DNA of 64,000 bases from assembly GCA_033297075.1 (NCBI GenBank), contig MU858071.1, forward strand, positions 62,001 to 126,000, in the 5' to 3' direction. The notes below the pieces were generated by a model, which made no database searches, had not been told where the DNA came from, and worked only from the letters and a program-made list of their open reading frames with translations. The DNA comes from Rhypophila decipiens (taxonomy: Eukaryota; Ascomycota; Sordariomycetes; Sordariales; Naviculisporaceae). Positions 32,443-44,853 of this stretch are shown here, piece after piece; the first letter of the stretch is position 1, and every line of letters starts with the position of its first letter. A program made the position numbers and the translations under genes.

Positions 32443-34395
32443 TTATTCTTCCGACTGCAGGCTATGGAACCTGTTATGGGCAGTGAGTGCAAAGTGTGGA
32501 ATGAAATGGCCACATAGAGGACACTGTTCCATGCCGTCTGTGTTTGGTTGACCTGGGGTCAGCCAAAAGTCGTCGTCATCTTCCTCATAGTCGTCAGATC
32601 CATTATCGTAGTCATCATCGGGAGTGTTGACTTCTTCCGTCTTGTCTTTTGTCCCAGGCTGGCCGGAATACCCTTCCACAGCACTCTTACTGTCACCAGA
32701 CAGCGTCCTGGACCCTGCTGTACCCAAACCGCCCTCACCGCCGCCGTCATCATAAACGGTAAACTCGCGGAGGACATGCTCCTGGCGCCGAAACATGACA
32801 CCGATATCCCGGCCGCTGGGCACACCCCCGTCGCTCCCAGACATATTGGTAACGCATATATTGATCAGCCCAATGTTCCAGCCCCGCGGGGCAGGGTTCA
32901 GGCTGCGAAACATGGGCGTCAAGGTCTCAGCCACGAGCTTCTCGACAACAGTCTCGCTCCCCATGGCGGCGGCGTTAAACACAAAGCTGGGCAACGGCCC
33001 GCTTCGGCTCGCACGGGCCCAGTTATACGGCTTGCCCTCCGTGGGGGACGTGTATGGGCGTGTAGTAAGACGGAGTGTCTTGGGGTACGCTCTCCACTTG
33101 GGCGGTTGCGCGGCGTCGGTGCTGCTCTCAACCAGATCGACATGCACTCGCCTCAGCAGGGAAGCAGCTATCCGAGTAAGCTCGCGCTTGATCTCGTCGG
33201 CTTCGTTCAGACCCTTGTAGGTGTCTTCGATGCTGATCTGGGTGGGGACGTCTCTGCCTGGCTTGACGGCTGTGTCGTCGACGCCGTGCAAGAGACACCA
33301 TACTTTGGCCCCAAGACCTTTCTCAGAGCCGGGGCCCACAAGGAGTTTCTCCAGCGCGGGAGGTGATATCCTTGGATGGGTCCGTACGACACCCACCGTC
33401 ACTGCAGACTTGAAATATGGCAATTCGGCGTCGACTTGTTTCTCCTGGACAAAGGCCTCGAGAATGCTTGTGATTCTATTTCCAATGCCGGGTATGGCCC
33501 GCAGCTGGTGCTCGTCCATGAAGGGCAGGGCATCATCCTGATGGAGCGCCAGTAACGTTGTCTGGTTCCTGGGTTTATTCTTGTTGCCGGCCAGCTTTGC
33601 TAGCAGCTTATTAGTAGAAATCCCACACGAGCTGGTGAATCCCTGCTCTTCGATTTTAAGCCGAAGGAATCTGGCAAGATGGGATGCCAACATGAGGCGC
33701 ATGTACAAGGTGCTATCGAGCCCATCTTGGGCGGGCGGGTGTTGACCGTAGATGCAGCCAGCAATCTCAGTGGCGTCGCAGTCGAACCCTTTCTCTGGGT
33801 CATCCCGCGAGAGACAAAAGAAGGACTTTTGTAACGCGGTCCTGTTCAAGAGCCCGACATTGTACGAGACCATGTCGGTGACATCCATGAAAACCTCGTC
33901 CAGACCGAGGCGTTCAATCTTGCCACACCACGAATAGCCTCTCAGCAGCGAGTACAGGCTCTTGGAGACATTACGGAACGGGGTCAAGTCCTCTCCATCG
34001 GCCAGTACCAGATCAGGACAGATCTTTTTGGCCTCGTAGATTTGCATGAGCTTCCTGACACCACGGCGCCGCGCCTCATAGTTGCAGGTGGCAAGGATGC
34101 CCTTCTGCTTGATTCCTAGGGGCAGACACTTGAGCGACGGCTGCTGATTCTCGACGCACTATAGTTGGTGAACAAAAATAATGTGAATAAGCAAAGTGGA
34201 TTCTTTCGAGTGAAGGAACAAAACATGGACCTGCCTGGGCATAGAAGCAGTCGAGATCCTACACAGGGATGTACGCGTTAGAGACCATCTATTTTGTTTC
34301 TCTTTTGACGAGCTGAAACGACATACAAAATGAAGGATAACACGGTCATCTCTTCTCCGAGGGGATTTCCTCCTGGGGGGGTGGTGGTTGTCCAT
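32443..34395 (-). CDS. POLI: Y-family DNA polymerase, iota type (translesion synthesis)
   Basis: Three exons: 34395-34327, 34258-34235 (only 24 nt) and 34158-32443, giving 602 residues. Intron one is GT-AG; intron two starts GCAGGT and is therefore GC-AG. The N-terminus reads RVILHF, then DLDCFYAQ (first catalytic Asp block, exon two), then CVENQQPSLKCLPLGIKQKG, ILATCNYEARRRGV and LVLADGEDLTPF. The second catalytic block is ERLGLDEVFMDVTDM. SSCGISTNKLLAKLAGNKNKP is the Y-family thumb entry, and RAIPGIGNRI is a helix-hairpin-helix. The little-finger region follows. The C-terminus has an acidic stretch and a ubiquitin-binding zinc finger of C-x2-C-x11-H-x3-H form (CPLCGHFIPHFALTAHNRFH). The KQKGILATCNYEARR block matches polymerase iota better than eta or kappa. 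It bypasses DNA lesions at ubiquitinated PCNA in the nucleus. Confidence 0.9.
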
Positions 34396-36954
34396 GGCCA
34401 GAGAGAAAAGAAACGAGCATCACGACGTCATCTATCGGATATGGACTCTCGGGGATTGGGATTTCCATGGGCGATCAAGAACGCGCATCAAACGTCGATA
34501 CCGAGATTGGCCATGCCATCCAAGTCCACGGATGGGAGATTTGGCAGGTCTGGGGTCCGGGTAGCCTGTGGGGGCGGGCTCGGGTCCTTTGGGCGTGTGT
34601 TCTATTTTGATCTCTTGGATGAGATGGTCATGTCCCGGGATGGCGGGTGAGGCTGCACACCCTTGACAGTGCCAGCGAGTGCGCGGTGGAAGCGGTGATT
34701 ACACGGCGTGGTTCTTTGGTGATGGAGTGAAGTCACTCAAGTGTGCAGTTCGGTGTAACTTTGCAAGTCAAGCTGTGAGTCGTGAGGCATGAACCTGGAA
34801 TCCCAGTGCGATCGGGCCGGAATGGAGCGGGACAGCGGGACAGTGGACTCCACAACAGCCCCGGGTCGGTGAATCCACCAGCACTGACCTGAACCCAGCA
34901 GCTGGGATTGGTGATTACGTAGCCAAGGGCCTGAAAAGTTATTTTGGGCTCTCTGCACAGACCAAACATGCTCCATAGTCCAAACATCATCCTGGGGCTT
35001 TCAGTAAGTGTAGCAAATATCAGTTTTCTTGACGGATCGCATTACAAGCTCTGTTTCCTTTTCTTCTCGTTTTTAGAATCCACAGTCATGCACCGCCTAT
35101 TACTCCGTATGGCTTACTCTCCAGCACGGGGTGACGTGTAGGTATGAATGTGTTGCAAATTTGGCTCCTAGAGAAGGAGGATTACTAGGTATACGAGATC
35201 ACAGCCGACTCTGCTTCTAGACTGTCGGTAGAATCCAATCTCAGATCTGGTTCTCCTGAGATCCACGCCAAGACAGAATTATTAGATCTGGACCAAGGGC
35301 TATCCTTTTTTCAGAGGCTTTATTTTAGTGTGGTGTTGACTGTCGGCAGAGAAGGAGAGCGATGCAATGCGACCGGAAACATTCAGCTCCCGTGCTCGGC
35401 GTAACCCACAGACACAGACGGGAGAATGGTATTGCAACGGTCGGTAAGGATACTGGAAGCGATATGTACGAGGTGCAGAAAGTTGTTTCTATCTCGTCCA
35501 AAATGCAAAGAGTCAAATATCTCGATTCGTCGGATGTCTGCGAGATTCCCATCCGTGACTATCAGAATTCACAACAGTATTGACAGTCTGGCGGAATAAA
35601 ACGGAGGACCATTTGGTGTGACCAGATATCGCGGAGTATGTATCGATGCTGAAAATGCAGCCATGCCGCACGTAAATGCACGGATCAGCCTGTGGCCAGC
35701 ATCTGATGGATCCTTTTTTTTGTTTCCAAATTTGGAACACAACGTGAGAGACCCTTGTCAGTCTCCATTTTTGAGACAAAAGTTCAGACGAGAGCAATCA
35801 CTTCTCAGTTCTCACATCCTCTTCAAAAAATCGTGAACCAATTATTGAGCAAACATGAAAACCAACAACATATTTGCGATCATGAGGATTTATGAAAGAC
35901 GCAAACACACCGACTTTCTCTATTCCCGGGAATAAACGCGGTTAATTCCAGCAAGCTCCAAGAGAAATATTGGCAAGTCGCATGAAGCCGCGTCTACAGT
36001 CGGCTGTTGCGGATTGTTGCCCAATCTCCTTGCTCGATGCATGACCGGTTCTGACTGGCTTGGCTTCTAAATCTGAAATCATTGGGCTTGAGAGGAATAA
36101 TTAGACGCGATGTGACTTGGGTGCCCGCACGCGCACTGCAGAGGCTGCATGTCTTGATGACGATTATGATTGGGCAGACGAGCGCTTGCGCCAGCAACTC
36201 GCAGCCGCTAGACATCGAGATGCAACCAAGCCAGCCAACCAGGTGCCGTGTGCTTGGCTTCTCCTCTTCCTTTCTGTGCACCCATATGCAAGTGGCACTG
36301 TACAGAGCACACTGCATTGTCAGCAAAGTTGAGCAAACAGTGCAAACACACCCTCTTCATCCCCTATCCTCTCTTGGAGAGCCAAATGGTTGATGGGAAA
36401 CCAGACAAGTCCTCATTCCGAGGTCTTGGGATACACAAACCATCAACGGGCTGCTCTCTTCTCGACTGAACCGCAGCTCTGCACAAGAGCCCATTCCTGT
36501 AGTGTATACGGCAAATGACCGTCCCAGCATCCCGTCCAAGGTCTCGGAGAAACTCAAGCCTACCGCTACCCATGAAAGGTTGCATGGTGCATTGGATCTA
36601 GGAACCCAGTCCCTGTCGTCCCTCCTGGTCTTCTTTGTCATCCTTCTGTCTCTGGCTCTGTTGGGGGTAGCCCTGGCGCTTCCCCTTGCCCTATACCGGT
36701 AGCCCCTCAGTCGTTTACCGCCTGCTTCGCTTGCCGCCCAACCCCCAAGAGTCAAGGCTTGTATATAGCCGCCTGGCTCCCCTCCATCCTCTGGTCCACC
36801 TGTGCACCCACGCACTTTGATCTTGTTGTCTGTTGGCCACCTGGAAGGTCGATTGTCTGTCCCCTATCCAGCTGGCTTTCGTGGATCATATGGCTTGTTG
36901 TTGTTGATAGTCTCTTGACTCTCGCCAACAGTAACCAAGACAGCAACCAACATC
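34396..36954. other. Intergenic region
   Basis: 2.6 kb between the polymerase gene (-) and the polyQ gene (+), containing both promoters. A 66-codon hydrophobic frame near 36502-36702 starts only at GTG and has no support as a gene. Other frames are shadows. CT-rich sequence occurs upstream of 36955. Confidence 0.5.
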
Positions 36955-38341
36955 ATGTCGACTCCATCCCCGACGAGTCCGCCCAAGAGGCCAAGGCTCT
37001 CTCTCCAGATCAGAGCTATCGCGAACGGCCCGACAGGACGAACATCCAGGAGCCTCGCCGCAGCTGTCGACGTGAAATCTCCAACGTCGTTCAATACTCT
37101 CTCCAATGTCTACGCAACGGCAGTCGACCGGTCCACACCAGTCCAGGAAAAGGCACCACAGACTGCTCTCAACTCGAGACCATCATTACGGCTCCAAACC
37201 CAAGAGTCTTCTTCAACAGTACCAAAAGAGCGCAGAACACAAACCCCATACCTAGGACCGTACCTCGACACACCGATAACAGCCCAGCCGATATCACCGG
37301 CAGTGGCAAAGCAAGTCTACTTTCCGAGCGCAATGACAGCAACCCCTCCCATGTCAGCGCAACCTCTCGAACAAGAAGGGGCGCGAGTCTTCACCTTTGA
37401 AAACCAAGGAACGCCCATGCCTTCCTCTAGCCGGGTCCCACAGTCGGCGGCAGGAAACCAACCGCGGCGATCCAAGACGCTACCAAATAATAACAACCTC
37501 AAGCTGCCATACACTCATCCCCGAAGCCTGAGGAGCATATTGCGCAACTCACCGCTACCACCACTGAGCACCAAATCGCCCGACTCGCCCAGACGGCAAT
37601 CCCTCCGCCTGCAGGAAAAAGCCGCGAGGAGGGTAGCCTACAACTCCCCGCTGACACAAACAATCACCACATCGAAATATACCAAATCCCACGTAGACCT
37701 GCTAGCCGAAGACGCCACGCCCACCACACCATCAGGAGCTTCTTCCGACGGCGAAGACCTCCTCGACGCCACAATGGCCTACACAGGGAACGAGACCCGC
37801 GACGGCGGACAGACGCCCGGCCCATTCGAAGAGATGCGCAGACGTATGGCCGGCCTAAGAGCCTCCACGCCAGTGACTTCTTCCTCGACGTCATCGTCGC
37901 CCACCAGCAGCGGTGGGATCCGCAAGCGCGGCAGCAAAAAGAAGGAAAAGAAACGACGGTGGGTGTGGACCATTGGGCAGGATGGCGAGGATGCCGATGA
38001 GCTGGGGAGTCCGGTCGTTGGCGATCCCATGGATCGTTCCCCAGAGAAGAAACAAGCTGCTGTGGTTTCTGCCGTGCTGCCGGTTACGAGTAGTAGCGTG
38101 CCGGTTCTTGCTGTCCCGCTGCCCAAGGGACGGACGAGGACGGGCACGAGGATGCAAGCTGCTCTCAAGGCGGCTGGTGCTTTGCAGGCTGTTTCTGCGC
38201 CTCTGCCTGTGCAATTTCAGCAGCAGCAGCAGCAAGTGCAGGAAACGCCTGTTACTGCGGTTCTGGATACTTCGGCATCCATGTCAATGGATAATATACC
38301 TAGGATTACGACTACCCCGGAACCCATGACGGCGATACATG

Positions 38342-38380
<39 letters not shown>

Positions 38381-38718
38381 TAGTTGAACCGCCCACCCCG
38401 AGCGTGGAGTCGGTCGCTAGTACATGTACCACCAACAGCACGCAGGACTCGGTCTTTGAGTCATCACTCTCAGGGGCCGGGGATGTCGAAATGTCGGATG
38501 CTAGTAGCTTGTTTTCGGATCAAGACTGCGATGATCATCGTCAATATACCCACACAGCAGCTGTGCCTAAACTCGATACCACATATACCATTGATGCTTT
38601 GGGTGTTGCTATGGGAATCAGTCGCGGCATGGATATGGATATGGATATGGATATGAGCATGAACATGGATGTGGATACCGCGACTCCGACTGCTACGGTG
38701 ATGGTTGGGATACAATGA
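36955..38718 (+). CDS. Disordered polyQ nuclear-type protein, function unknown
   Basis: Single exon for 587 residues with almost no predicted fold. Basic and Ser/Pro-rich sequence dominates. Two blocks look like conserved motifs: RSILRNSPLPPLSTKSPDSP followed by RRQSLRLQEKAARRVAYNSP, LTQTITTSKYTKSHVDLLAE; and KKKEKKRRWVWTIGQDGEDA. Between them is an acidic and Ser/Thr-rich stretch. Two glutamine tracts are encoded by CAG/CAA repeats (about 38217-38235 and 38343-38380). The C-terminus has Met-Asp repeats from ATGGAT units near 38628-38660. The Lys/Arg clusters suggest nuclear location. The LTQTITT-KYTKSH and RRWVWTIGQDG blocks may be family signatures of an Ascomycota-specific protein, but I cannot name it. 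Confidence 0.78.
38217..38235 (+). repeat. CAG repeat (polyQ tract 1)
   Basis: A short run of CAG/CAA triplets encodes about six glutamines in the disordered protein. It is interrupted at its end and followed by GTGCAGGAA. Confidence 0.75.
38343..38380 (+). repeat. CAG/CAA repeat (polyQ tract 2)
   Basis: About twelve glutamine codons follow a GAG codon and are mixed CAG and CAA, which slows slippage compared with a pure run. They lie just after the TAIHE block. Confidence 0.8.
38626..38660 (+). repeat. ATGGAT hexanucleotide repeat
   Basis: Tandem ATGGAT units encode alternating Met-Asp residues near the C-terminus of the disordered protein. The run continues with diverged ATGAGC and ATGAAC units. 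Confidence 0.75.
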
Positions 38719-40986
38719 TACAATAACAGAAGCCCTACTGGGTAGTGGCCTTTTCTATACTTTTCTCTTTCCGAGATCATATTGGTCTGGTTTGGCTTTT
38801 ATGCTCTCAGATATATATTCATAGCGTCCTGGTCAGGAAGGCGTTTGGCTGCATTTCCATCGAGGACATGATCATTGTATATTAGCTTATCACTACGAAT
38901 ATAACGACAAAATTGGAGGATATATCTCTGGACAAGGAAGGGGCCGACGGTTTATTATAGTGGCAGAATCTGGGAAGTCATCTAGGAATTGGAAATTTGC
39001 ATGTAGGTGTTATCACCATGGTATGGCAGGATTTATTTAGTTTATATAGGAATCAAATCTTGTCTTTGTAACAGAAAATCTTCTTTTTCGAGTAGTCTTG
39101 CGAACCTGTTTCTTGTGTTCATGTTGTTATCAATCCATGACCCAATACATCTTAATGGACAATCTCAGCAAGGGCTGGAATCTGTAATGTAGTTCTTACA
39201 TATAACATCTGAAAGAGCTCGAATGTTTAACGCTCACGTGAGGAAGTGTCCTGCCCATTCCCAACACGGGGGAGGTGAGATCAAGATAGCGGCTATAGGC
39301 CGGGCCAGGCCCATGTATTATGTGACTGGGTCTGGAACATGGCCCGCGTTCGCAGTTCGGCATTCTTGACCGGCCTGGGCCGTGCAAAACTTAGCAGAAC
39401 CAAAATAGGTGACATGTACAAGAGAAATTTGTGATACATCCCCGTGTTCTTATTATCCGGGTATATAGTAAACATCATTGTACGGGTAGGCTTCCACTAT
39501 TTTCTAACGCGGTTTGTGGAGAGGATAAGGGGAATATGTACGGGATGGCCTGGGCCGGCCGGCCTTCTTTGTGGCCTACTTCAAGACAAGGCAAGGTGAA
39601 ATGTGGAGAAAGAATAAAGTTGATGAACAACCTTCTAGTAGTAGGCGGTTAGATGAAACGGTTAACGGTTAACGGCAATGAATGGAGACACGAGCCTCAA
39701 GTTTGGTCGAGTGATCTGTTGCTATATCTGGAAGACACGAAGTTGATTATGTTGAAAAGGTTTTATATTCAAATTCTTTGGGCTCGACAGTGTGATTTGA
39801 TGATTCACCAATGCTCGAGGAACTATTGCGTATGGCATGTAATGTGACGAGGACCAGGCTGACTGCTGAATGGGCATTTACCTCGGCTGCTAACTGCTGA
39901 AAGTCCGAAGACGAGCTCGGGTACCTAAGGATGAACCAACGATCAGGTTGCAGTTTAATAAGAATTACGGCAAAGGAGTCCATATCCCGTTCTCAGGACG
40001 CTAGAAGATCTCGGTGCATTGTCACCGTATCTATCTTGATGAAGATCGTAGATCTACACGATAGCTCCGAATTGTCGGTGTACACGTACAGACCGGCAAC
40101 CATTGTCGATCCGAAAGACTGGCATATGAAGGGCTCCAAGCCTTTCAAAGAAAGCTCTGCGAGCCTCAAGCATCAGCGGCTGTTACGAATGGAATGCGTA
40201 GTGTGAAATTGAGGTGAAAGATAATGTGAGACAAGGCGGGCCGTCACAGCAAGCATAACGTCATTCATCAGAGTCCAGACCCGGGAACTGGAAAATAACA
40301 AACGGGCCGGAAAACTGTGAGGTGTGTGGCTTCCTGCCCTTGGGAAACTGTGCTCCGGTGTTTTGGTGGTGGTGGTGGGGCACCGATGTGGTCACACAGA
40401 AACAGCTTGGGGATCGACAGTTACGTCATAGCCTCTCACCTCTCACAGCTCCTTCTCGATCCAACCTGTGACAATTTTACAGACGGAAAGAAATGATACA
40501 GCAGTTCCAACCAATGTAGACTCCCAGATGGATGGTTCCCGCAAATGAGAAAATATCCCGAATACGTGGATTGTAATCTTTTCCATCGTTTGTACCACAG
40601 ATCCACGAACTGGTATAAATCTTGATCGATGACATGAATCCTTGATTGGACCCTTGCTTTTCCCACCGCACTTATTTACCTTGTTCTCCATCTTGTATTA
40701 AATCGACAGCTCTTAAACCGCAGTTGTCTCGCAAGCTGTTACCCAGACCAGAGCTACTGCAGTGTCTTGCACACGACGTAACACCGGCCGCTCATCACAG
40801 TCCACCGGCATGCTCCTCTCCTGAGGACTAACAGTATAACTGAATAGATGGTCCGGCCTACCTTACATCTTCTCTCCTCCCACACTGCAAGCTTAAATTC
40901 CTTTAACCGCCTCTCGTGGTTTCGGTAGAGACCAGACTCACGACCTACCTTTACTACGTCTGCAAGTCAACCATATTTCTCTCATC
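38719..40986. other. Intergenic region
   Basis: 2.3 kb without a supportable gene. Short frames on both strands are AT-rich and domain-free. A GGTGGTGGTGG run lies near 40365-40380. The right end must contain the promoter of the tricalbin-like gene. Confidence 0.5.
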
Positions 40987-43900
40987 ATGGATCCAAAAGC
41001 TTTAAACGCGGACCCAGATGAGAAGGTGTACCCTGCGGGGCAGCCTTACTCTGGGAGAAACCGGGTTCCCAACATCAAGCAGTTTGTCGAGGGCCTCGAC
41101 AGAGACAAGAAGCGCCGCGATGCTCAAGTCGAGGCCAGCGCCCATGTCCCGACAAAGCCAGGGAAAAACAGGCGGACTGTCAGGGACCCAGTCACCGGAA
41201 AGGACGTCGAGATTGAGGATATAACCTCGCACCACATGGACGCTGCGCACAACCCAAAGGTACCTAGGTTTCTTCCACTTAATTAGCTTGACAGATTAGC
41301 ATTTGCTCACCTTACTGGCCGATATCAATAGTTGACTGTGCCCAACGCAAATCTCGGCAAAGATGCCACCGTCAAGACCGACGCGAGACAAGCCGGCGAG
41401 GAATACCGCGAGGCACAGGACATCACAGCCCCTCCGGATCCCGTTGCCCAAGGGGCGACGAGCGATGTCCCCATCCACGGAGAAAAGACAAACGTCCTCT
41501 TTCACCCCACGCCCTCGGTGAGCTACGAGCCCATGTTCGAAGCCATCGAGGCCCGCGCCAACGTCCTCTGCGCCGGAGTCTTGTTCGGCATCATTTTCGC
41601 CGGCAAGTTCTTTGGCGGCAGTCTCTGGGGTCTCATCCCCCTGGCCGTTTGCGTCTCATCGGGCGTCTTCCTCTGGGCCAAGGATCTGATCCGCCAGGGC
41701 CGTGCCACCGAATGGTCTAGCGAGCAGAAGCGTGGCGAGACAGCCGTCGTGAACTTGATTCCCGAGTCGGTCGAGTGGCTCAACACCATTGTCGGTCTGA
41801 TCTGGGGTCTGATCAATCCCGAGATGTTTGCTGCCGTTGCCGATACCCTCGAGGATATCATGCAGGCCAGCGTTCCCGGTGTCATTGAGAACGTCAAAGT
41901 CAGCGAGATCTCGCAAGGGAGCAATCCACTTCGCATCTTGAGTCTCCGAGCCCTGCCCGACTCGGAGGTCAAGGAACTGAAGGACGAAATTCGCAAGCAG
42001 GACGCCAAAACCAAAGACCCAGAGGAGCTCGCGGCCGATGAAGAGGGCGGCGACTTTTATAATCTGGAAGCCACCATTGCTTATCATTCCCTGCCGTCGG
42101 GTGCTGATATCTCGTCCAAGGCCAAGAATATGGGCATGCAGCTGGTGTTTTACCTCGGTCTCAAGGGCTTGTTCGGCGTCCCCTTCCCCATCTGGGTCGA
42201 GCTGAACGGTCTCGTGGCTACCGCCAGGTTCCGCGTCTCGCTGGCACCAAATCCCCCATTCATCAAGACACTCAGCTTTACTCTGATGGGTCTGCCCAAG
42301 GTAGAGGCCAGTTGTGTCCCTCTTGTCGAGAAGGGAGCCAACATTCTCAACCTGCCGCTCATCTCCAACTTTGTGAACTGGGCCATTGCGACCGCCGCCA
42401 ACATGTACGTCGCGCCCAAGTCGATGACGCTGGACATTGGCAAGATGCTGCAAGGCGACGCCATCAAGAAAGAGACGCAGGCCCTCGGTGTCTTGTTTAT
42501 CCGCATTCACAAGGCAACCGGGTTGAGCAAGCAAGACCGCCGCGGCTCCGAGGGTGGAGGTTCGGACCCTTATATCTGCGTCTCTTTCTCCAAGTTTGGA
42601 AAGCCCCAGTATTGTACGCGGGTCATCCAGGATGACCTGAATCCCGTCTTTGAGGAGTCGTGCGCTCTGCTGGTTACCTCGGATATCATCAAGGCAGACG
42701 AGCAACTCTCCCTCGAGCTTTGGGACAGCGATCGCTCCTCGGCCGACGATGTCGTTGGCAAGGTCGAGCTGAGCATCCAAAAACTCATCCAGCACGCCGG
42801 GAAAATGTTCCCGCAGGTTTCCAGGCTCCGCGGTCTCAAGGCCGAGAGTGAAATGCCCGGCGAGCTCCACTGGGAAGTCGGCTTCTTTGGCAAGACGCAA
42901 TTCCGCCGCGCCTTGAGGACAGACGGAAAGGACCTCAGCTTGCCGCCTGCCCTCCGTGACAAGGCAGAGCTGCAGGATGACAAGGGCGCCATCGAGACCA
43001 AGGAGGAAGATGCCGTCGTGCACACGCCGCCCGACCCTCTCTGGCCGAGCGGTATCCTCAGCGTCATCGTTCACCAGATCGTTAACCTCGAGCTTGAGAA
43101 CATCAAAGGATCGAACGGGAAACGTAAGGGGCGCGAGTATGAACCTGCTCGTCCCGAGGCAGGTGAACAAAAGGAGGAGACGGGGAAGAAGCTGCCTAGC
43201 TCTTACTGTACGATTTTGATCAACGACGAGCTGGTGTACAAGACGCGTACCAAGGTTGTATCGTCCAAGCCAATCTTTGAGGCTGGGCCTGAGAGGTTCA
43301 TTCGTGATTGGCGAAGCGCTATCGTGACTGTTGCTGTAAGGGATTCGAGGAATCGCCAGCATGATCCGCTTATTGGACTTGTGCCGCTCAAGTTGTCAGA
43401 CGTGCTGCAGACGAGTAGCCAGTCGACTAGGTGGTACCCTCTCGATGGCGGAATTGGATTCGGCAGGATTAGGATCTCGTTGCTGTTTAGGTCTGTTGAG
43501 CTCAAGTTGCCCCCTCAGCTGCTTGGGTTTGGCGAGATTGGTACGTTTGAGTTTCTGAGTGGGGATATCAGGAGTGAAGGGTATATGCCATCTGAGAAGA
43601 TGAAGATTAAGCTGAGGACTGGAGGCAGCTCGTCCACGGTCAGGAAAGAAGTCTGCTCCAAGGTTGGCGAGAATAGCCTTGTCTGGGATATCAGTGGTGG
43701 TGATGAGAATGGGGTCGTGATGGGTGATGATGAGAGTGGTAAGAGTCGGGAGACCACTACCACTGCCACCACCAGCAAGAAGAAGGACAAGCATGTCCAG
43801 AACGGCGTGCGACTTCCTGTGCGGTTCAGATACCGATCACCGCTGTTCTTTGAGTTTCACAAGTCTGGGAAGCGCAAGCCTGATGCGTTCGCGTCCATCT

Positions 43901-44853
43901 GGCTTGTCGATCTTGTTGATGGGGAGGAGAAGGAATTTGATATCCCTATTTGGAAGTGTGACAAGCCTCTGCGCCTGTCGCAGAATTATATCACCGAGGA
44001 GAATTACCGCTCTGTTCCGGATATGAATATGGAAGTGGTTGGTCGGCTCAGGTTCAGAGGCCGATTCAAGCCCGGCACCGACAAGGAACACCTCAAGTTT
44101 GTCAGTGACAATGACTCGAGGGAGACTATCGAGTGCTGGGAGGCTTGTTTTGCCGAGGGCGTCAGAGGAGAAGAAGTCAAGCAGGAGGTTCCGCCCCTCG
44201 TGGCGAAGCTGCATGAAGAGAGTCTGACGCATGGTCGGGATGTCTTGGCTAGAGCCCCAGAGGAGGAGAAGCGGCAGTGGCTTGATCGCAAGGGAACCGA
44301 CTGGAGTGTTGCGTTTGGGAAAGATCCAAGGGAATTACTGAGCGGGCATGTCAATGAGGGACGGAGCTCGTCTGATTCCGGCGAGGGGTCGAGTGCCGCG
44401 GTTGAGGGGGAGTATGAGGAGAGCGATGATAGCAGTGTTGAGGATGACGAGGATCCTGATCTGGGGATTGAGGATGCTGATACTGCCAACTCTAATTACA
44501 AGTTGTCGGGGAGTCCTAGGGGTAGTACGGACACTGGGGTAAGCGGACGACCTTCGACCGAGACGCAGCAGGCTAGTGTTACTAGCCAGTCGAGCAGCAA
44601 GAACCCAATCAAGAACTTTCGAGAGTATCGCAGCCGGAGTCGGGATTTGCATCGGCAGCATCGGGGTTTGATGCAGTGGTGGGTTTTTTCTCTCTCTCTT
44701 TCTTCTTCTGACACTGAAGATTGGCTAACATCATCTAGGAGACCGCTGCGCAATGCCCAATTCGCCAAAGACGAGGCCCTGTTTGCTGCCAGGCGCATCA
44801 AGAAGGTTGGGAGCTTGAACGGGCGGAAGCCTGATGTTGAGACTGAGGTTTGA
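40987..44853 (+). CDS. Tricalbin-like SMP and C2 domain protein (ER membrane contact site)
   Basis: Three exons: 40987-41259, 41332-44678 and 44739-44853, giving 1244 residues. Intron two is 60 nt, stop-free and a multiple of three. The product starts with a soluble Lys/Asp-rich region. A membrane hairpin follows at about residues 168-210 (containing VLCAGVLFGIIFAGKFF and GLIPLAVCVSSGVFLW). Next is an SMP-type lipid-transfer region: SVEWLNTIVGLIWGLINPEM, SVPGVIENVKVSEISQGSNP. Then come at least two C2 domains; the first contains SDPYICVSFSKFGKP, TRVIQDDLNPVFEE and LELWDSDRSSADDVVGK. The second has an inserted Lys/Glu-rich loop, followed by more C2-like sequence. The C-terminal 150 residues are acidic and Ser-rich. 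Tricalbins and extended synaptotagmins tether ER to plasma membrane and move lipids. Asp residues in the first C2 fit calcium binding. Confidence 0.87.

Noticed and set aside
36502..36702. 66-codon frame with a hydrophobic helix
   Set aside because: It begins at GTG, and no ATG precedes the helix in frame. Likely chance hydrophobicity of a CT-rich stretch.
41656..43362. 568-codon minus-strand open frame
   Set aside because: It is antisense to the tricalbin-like gene and caused by codon bias of the real frame. No domain, no ATG context and no introns.
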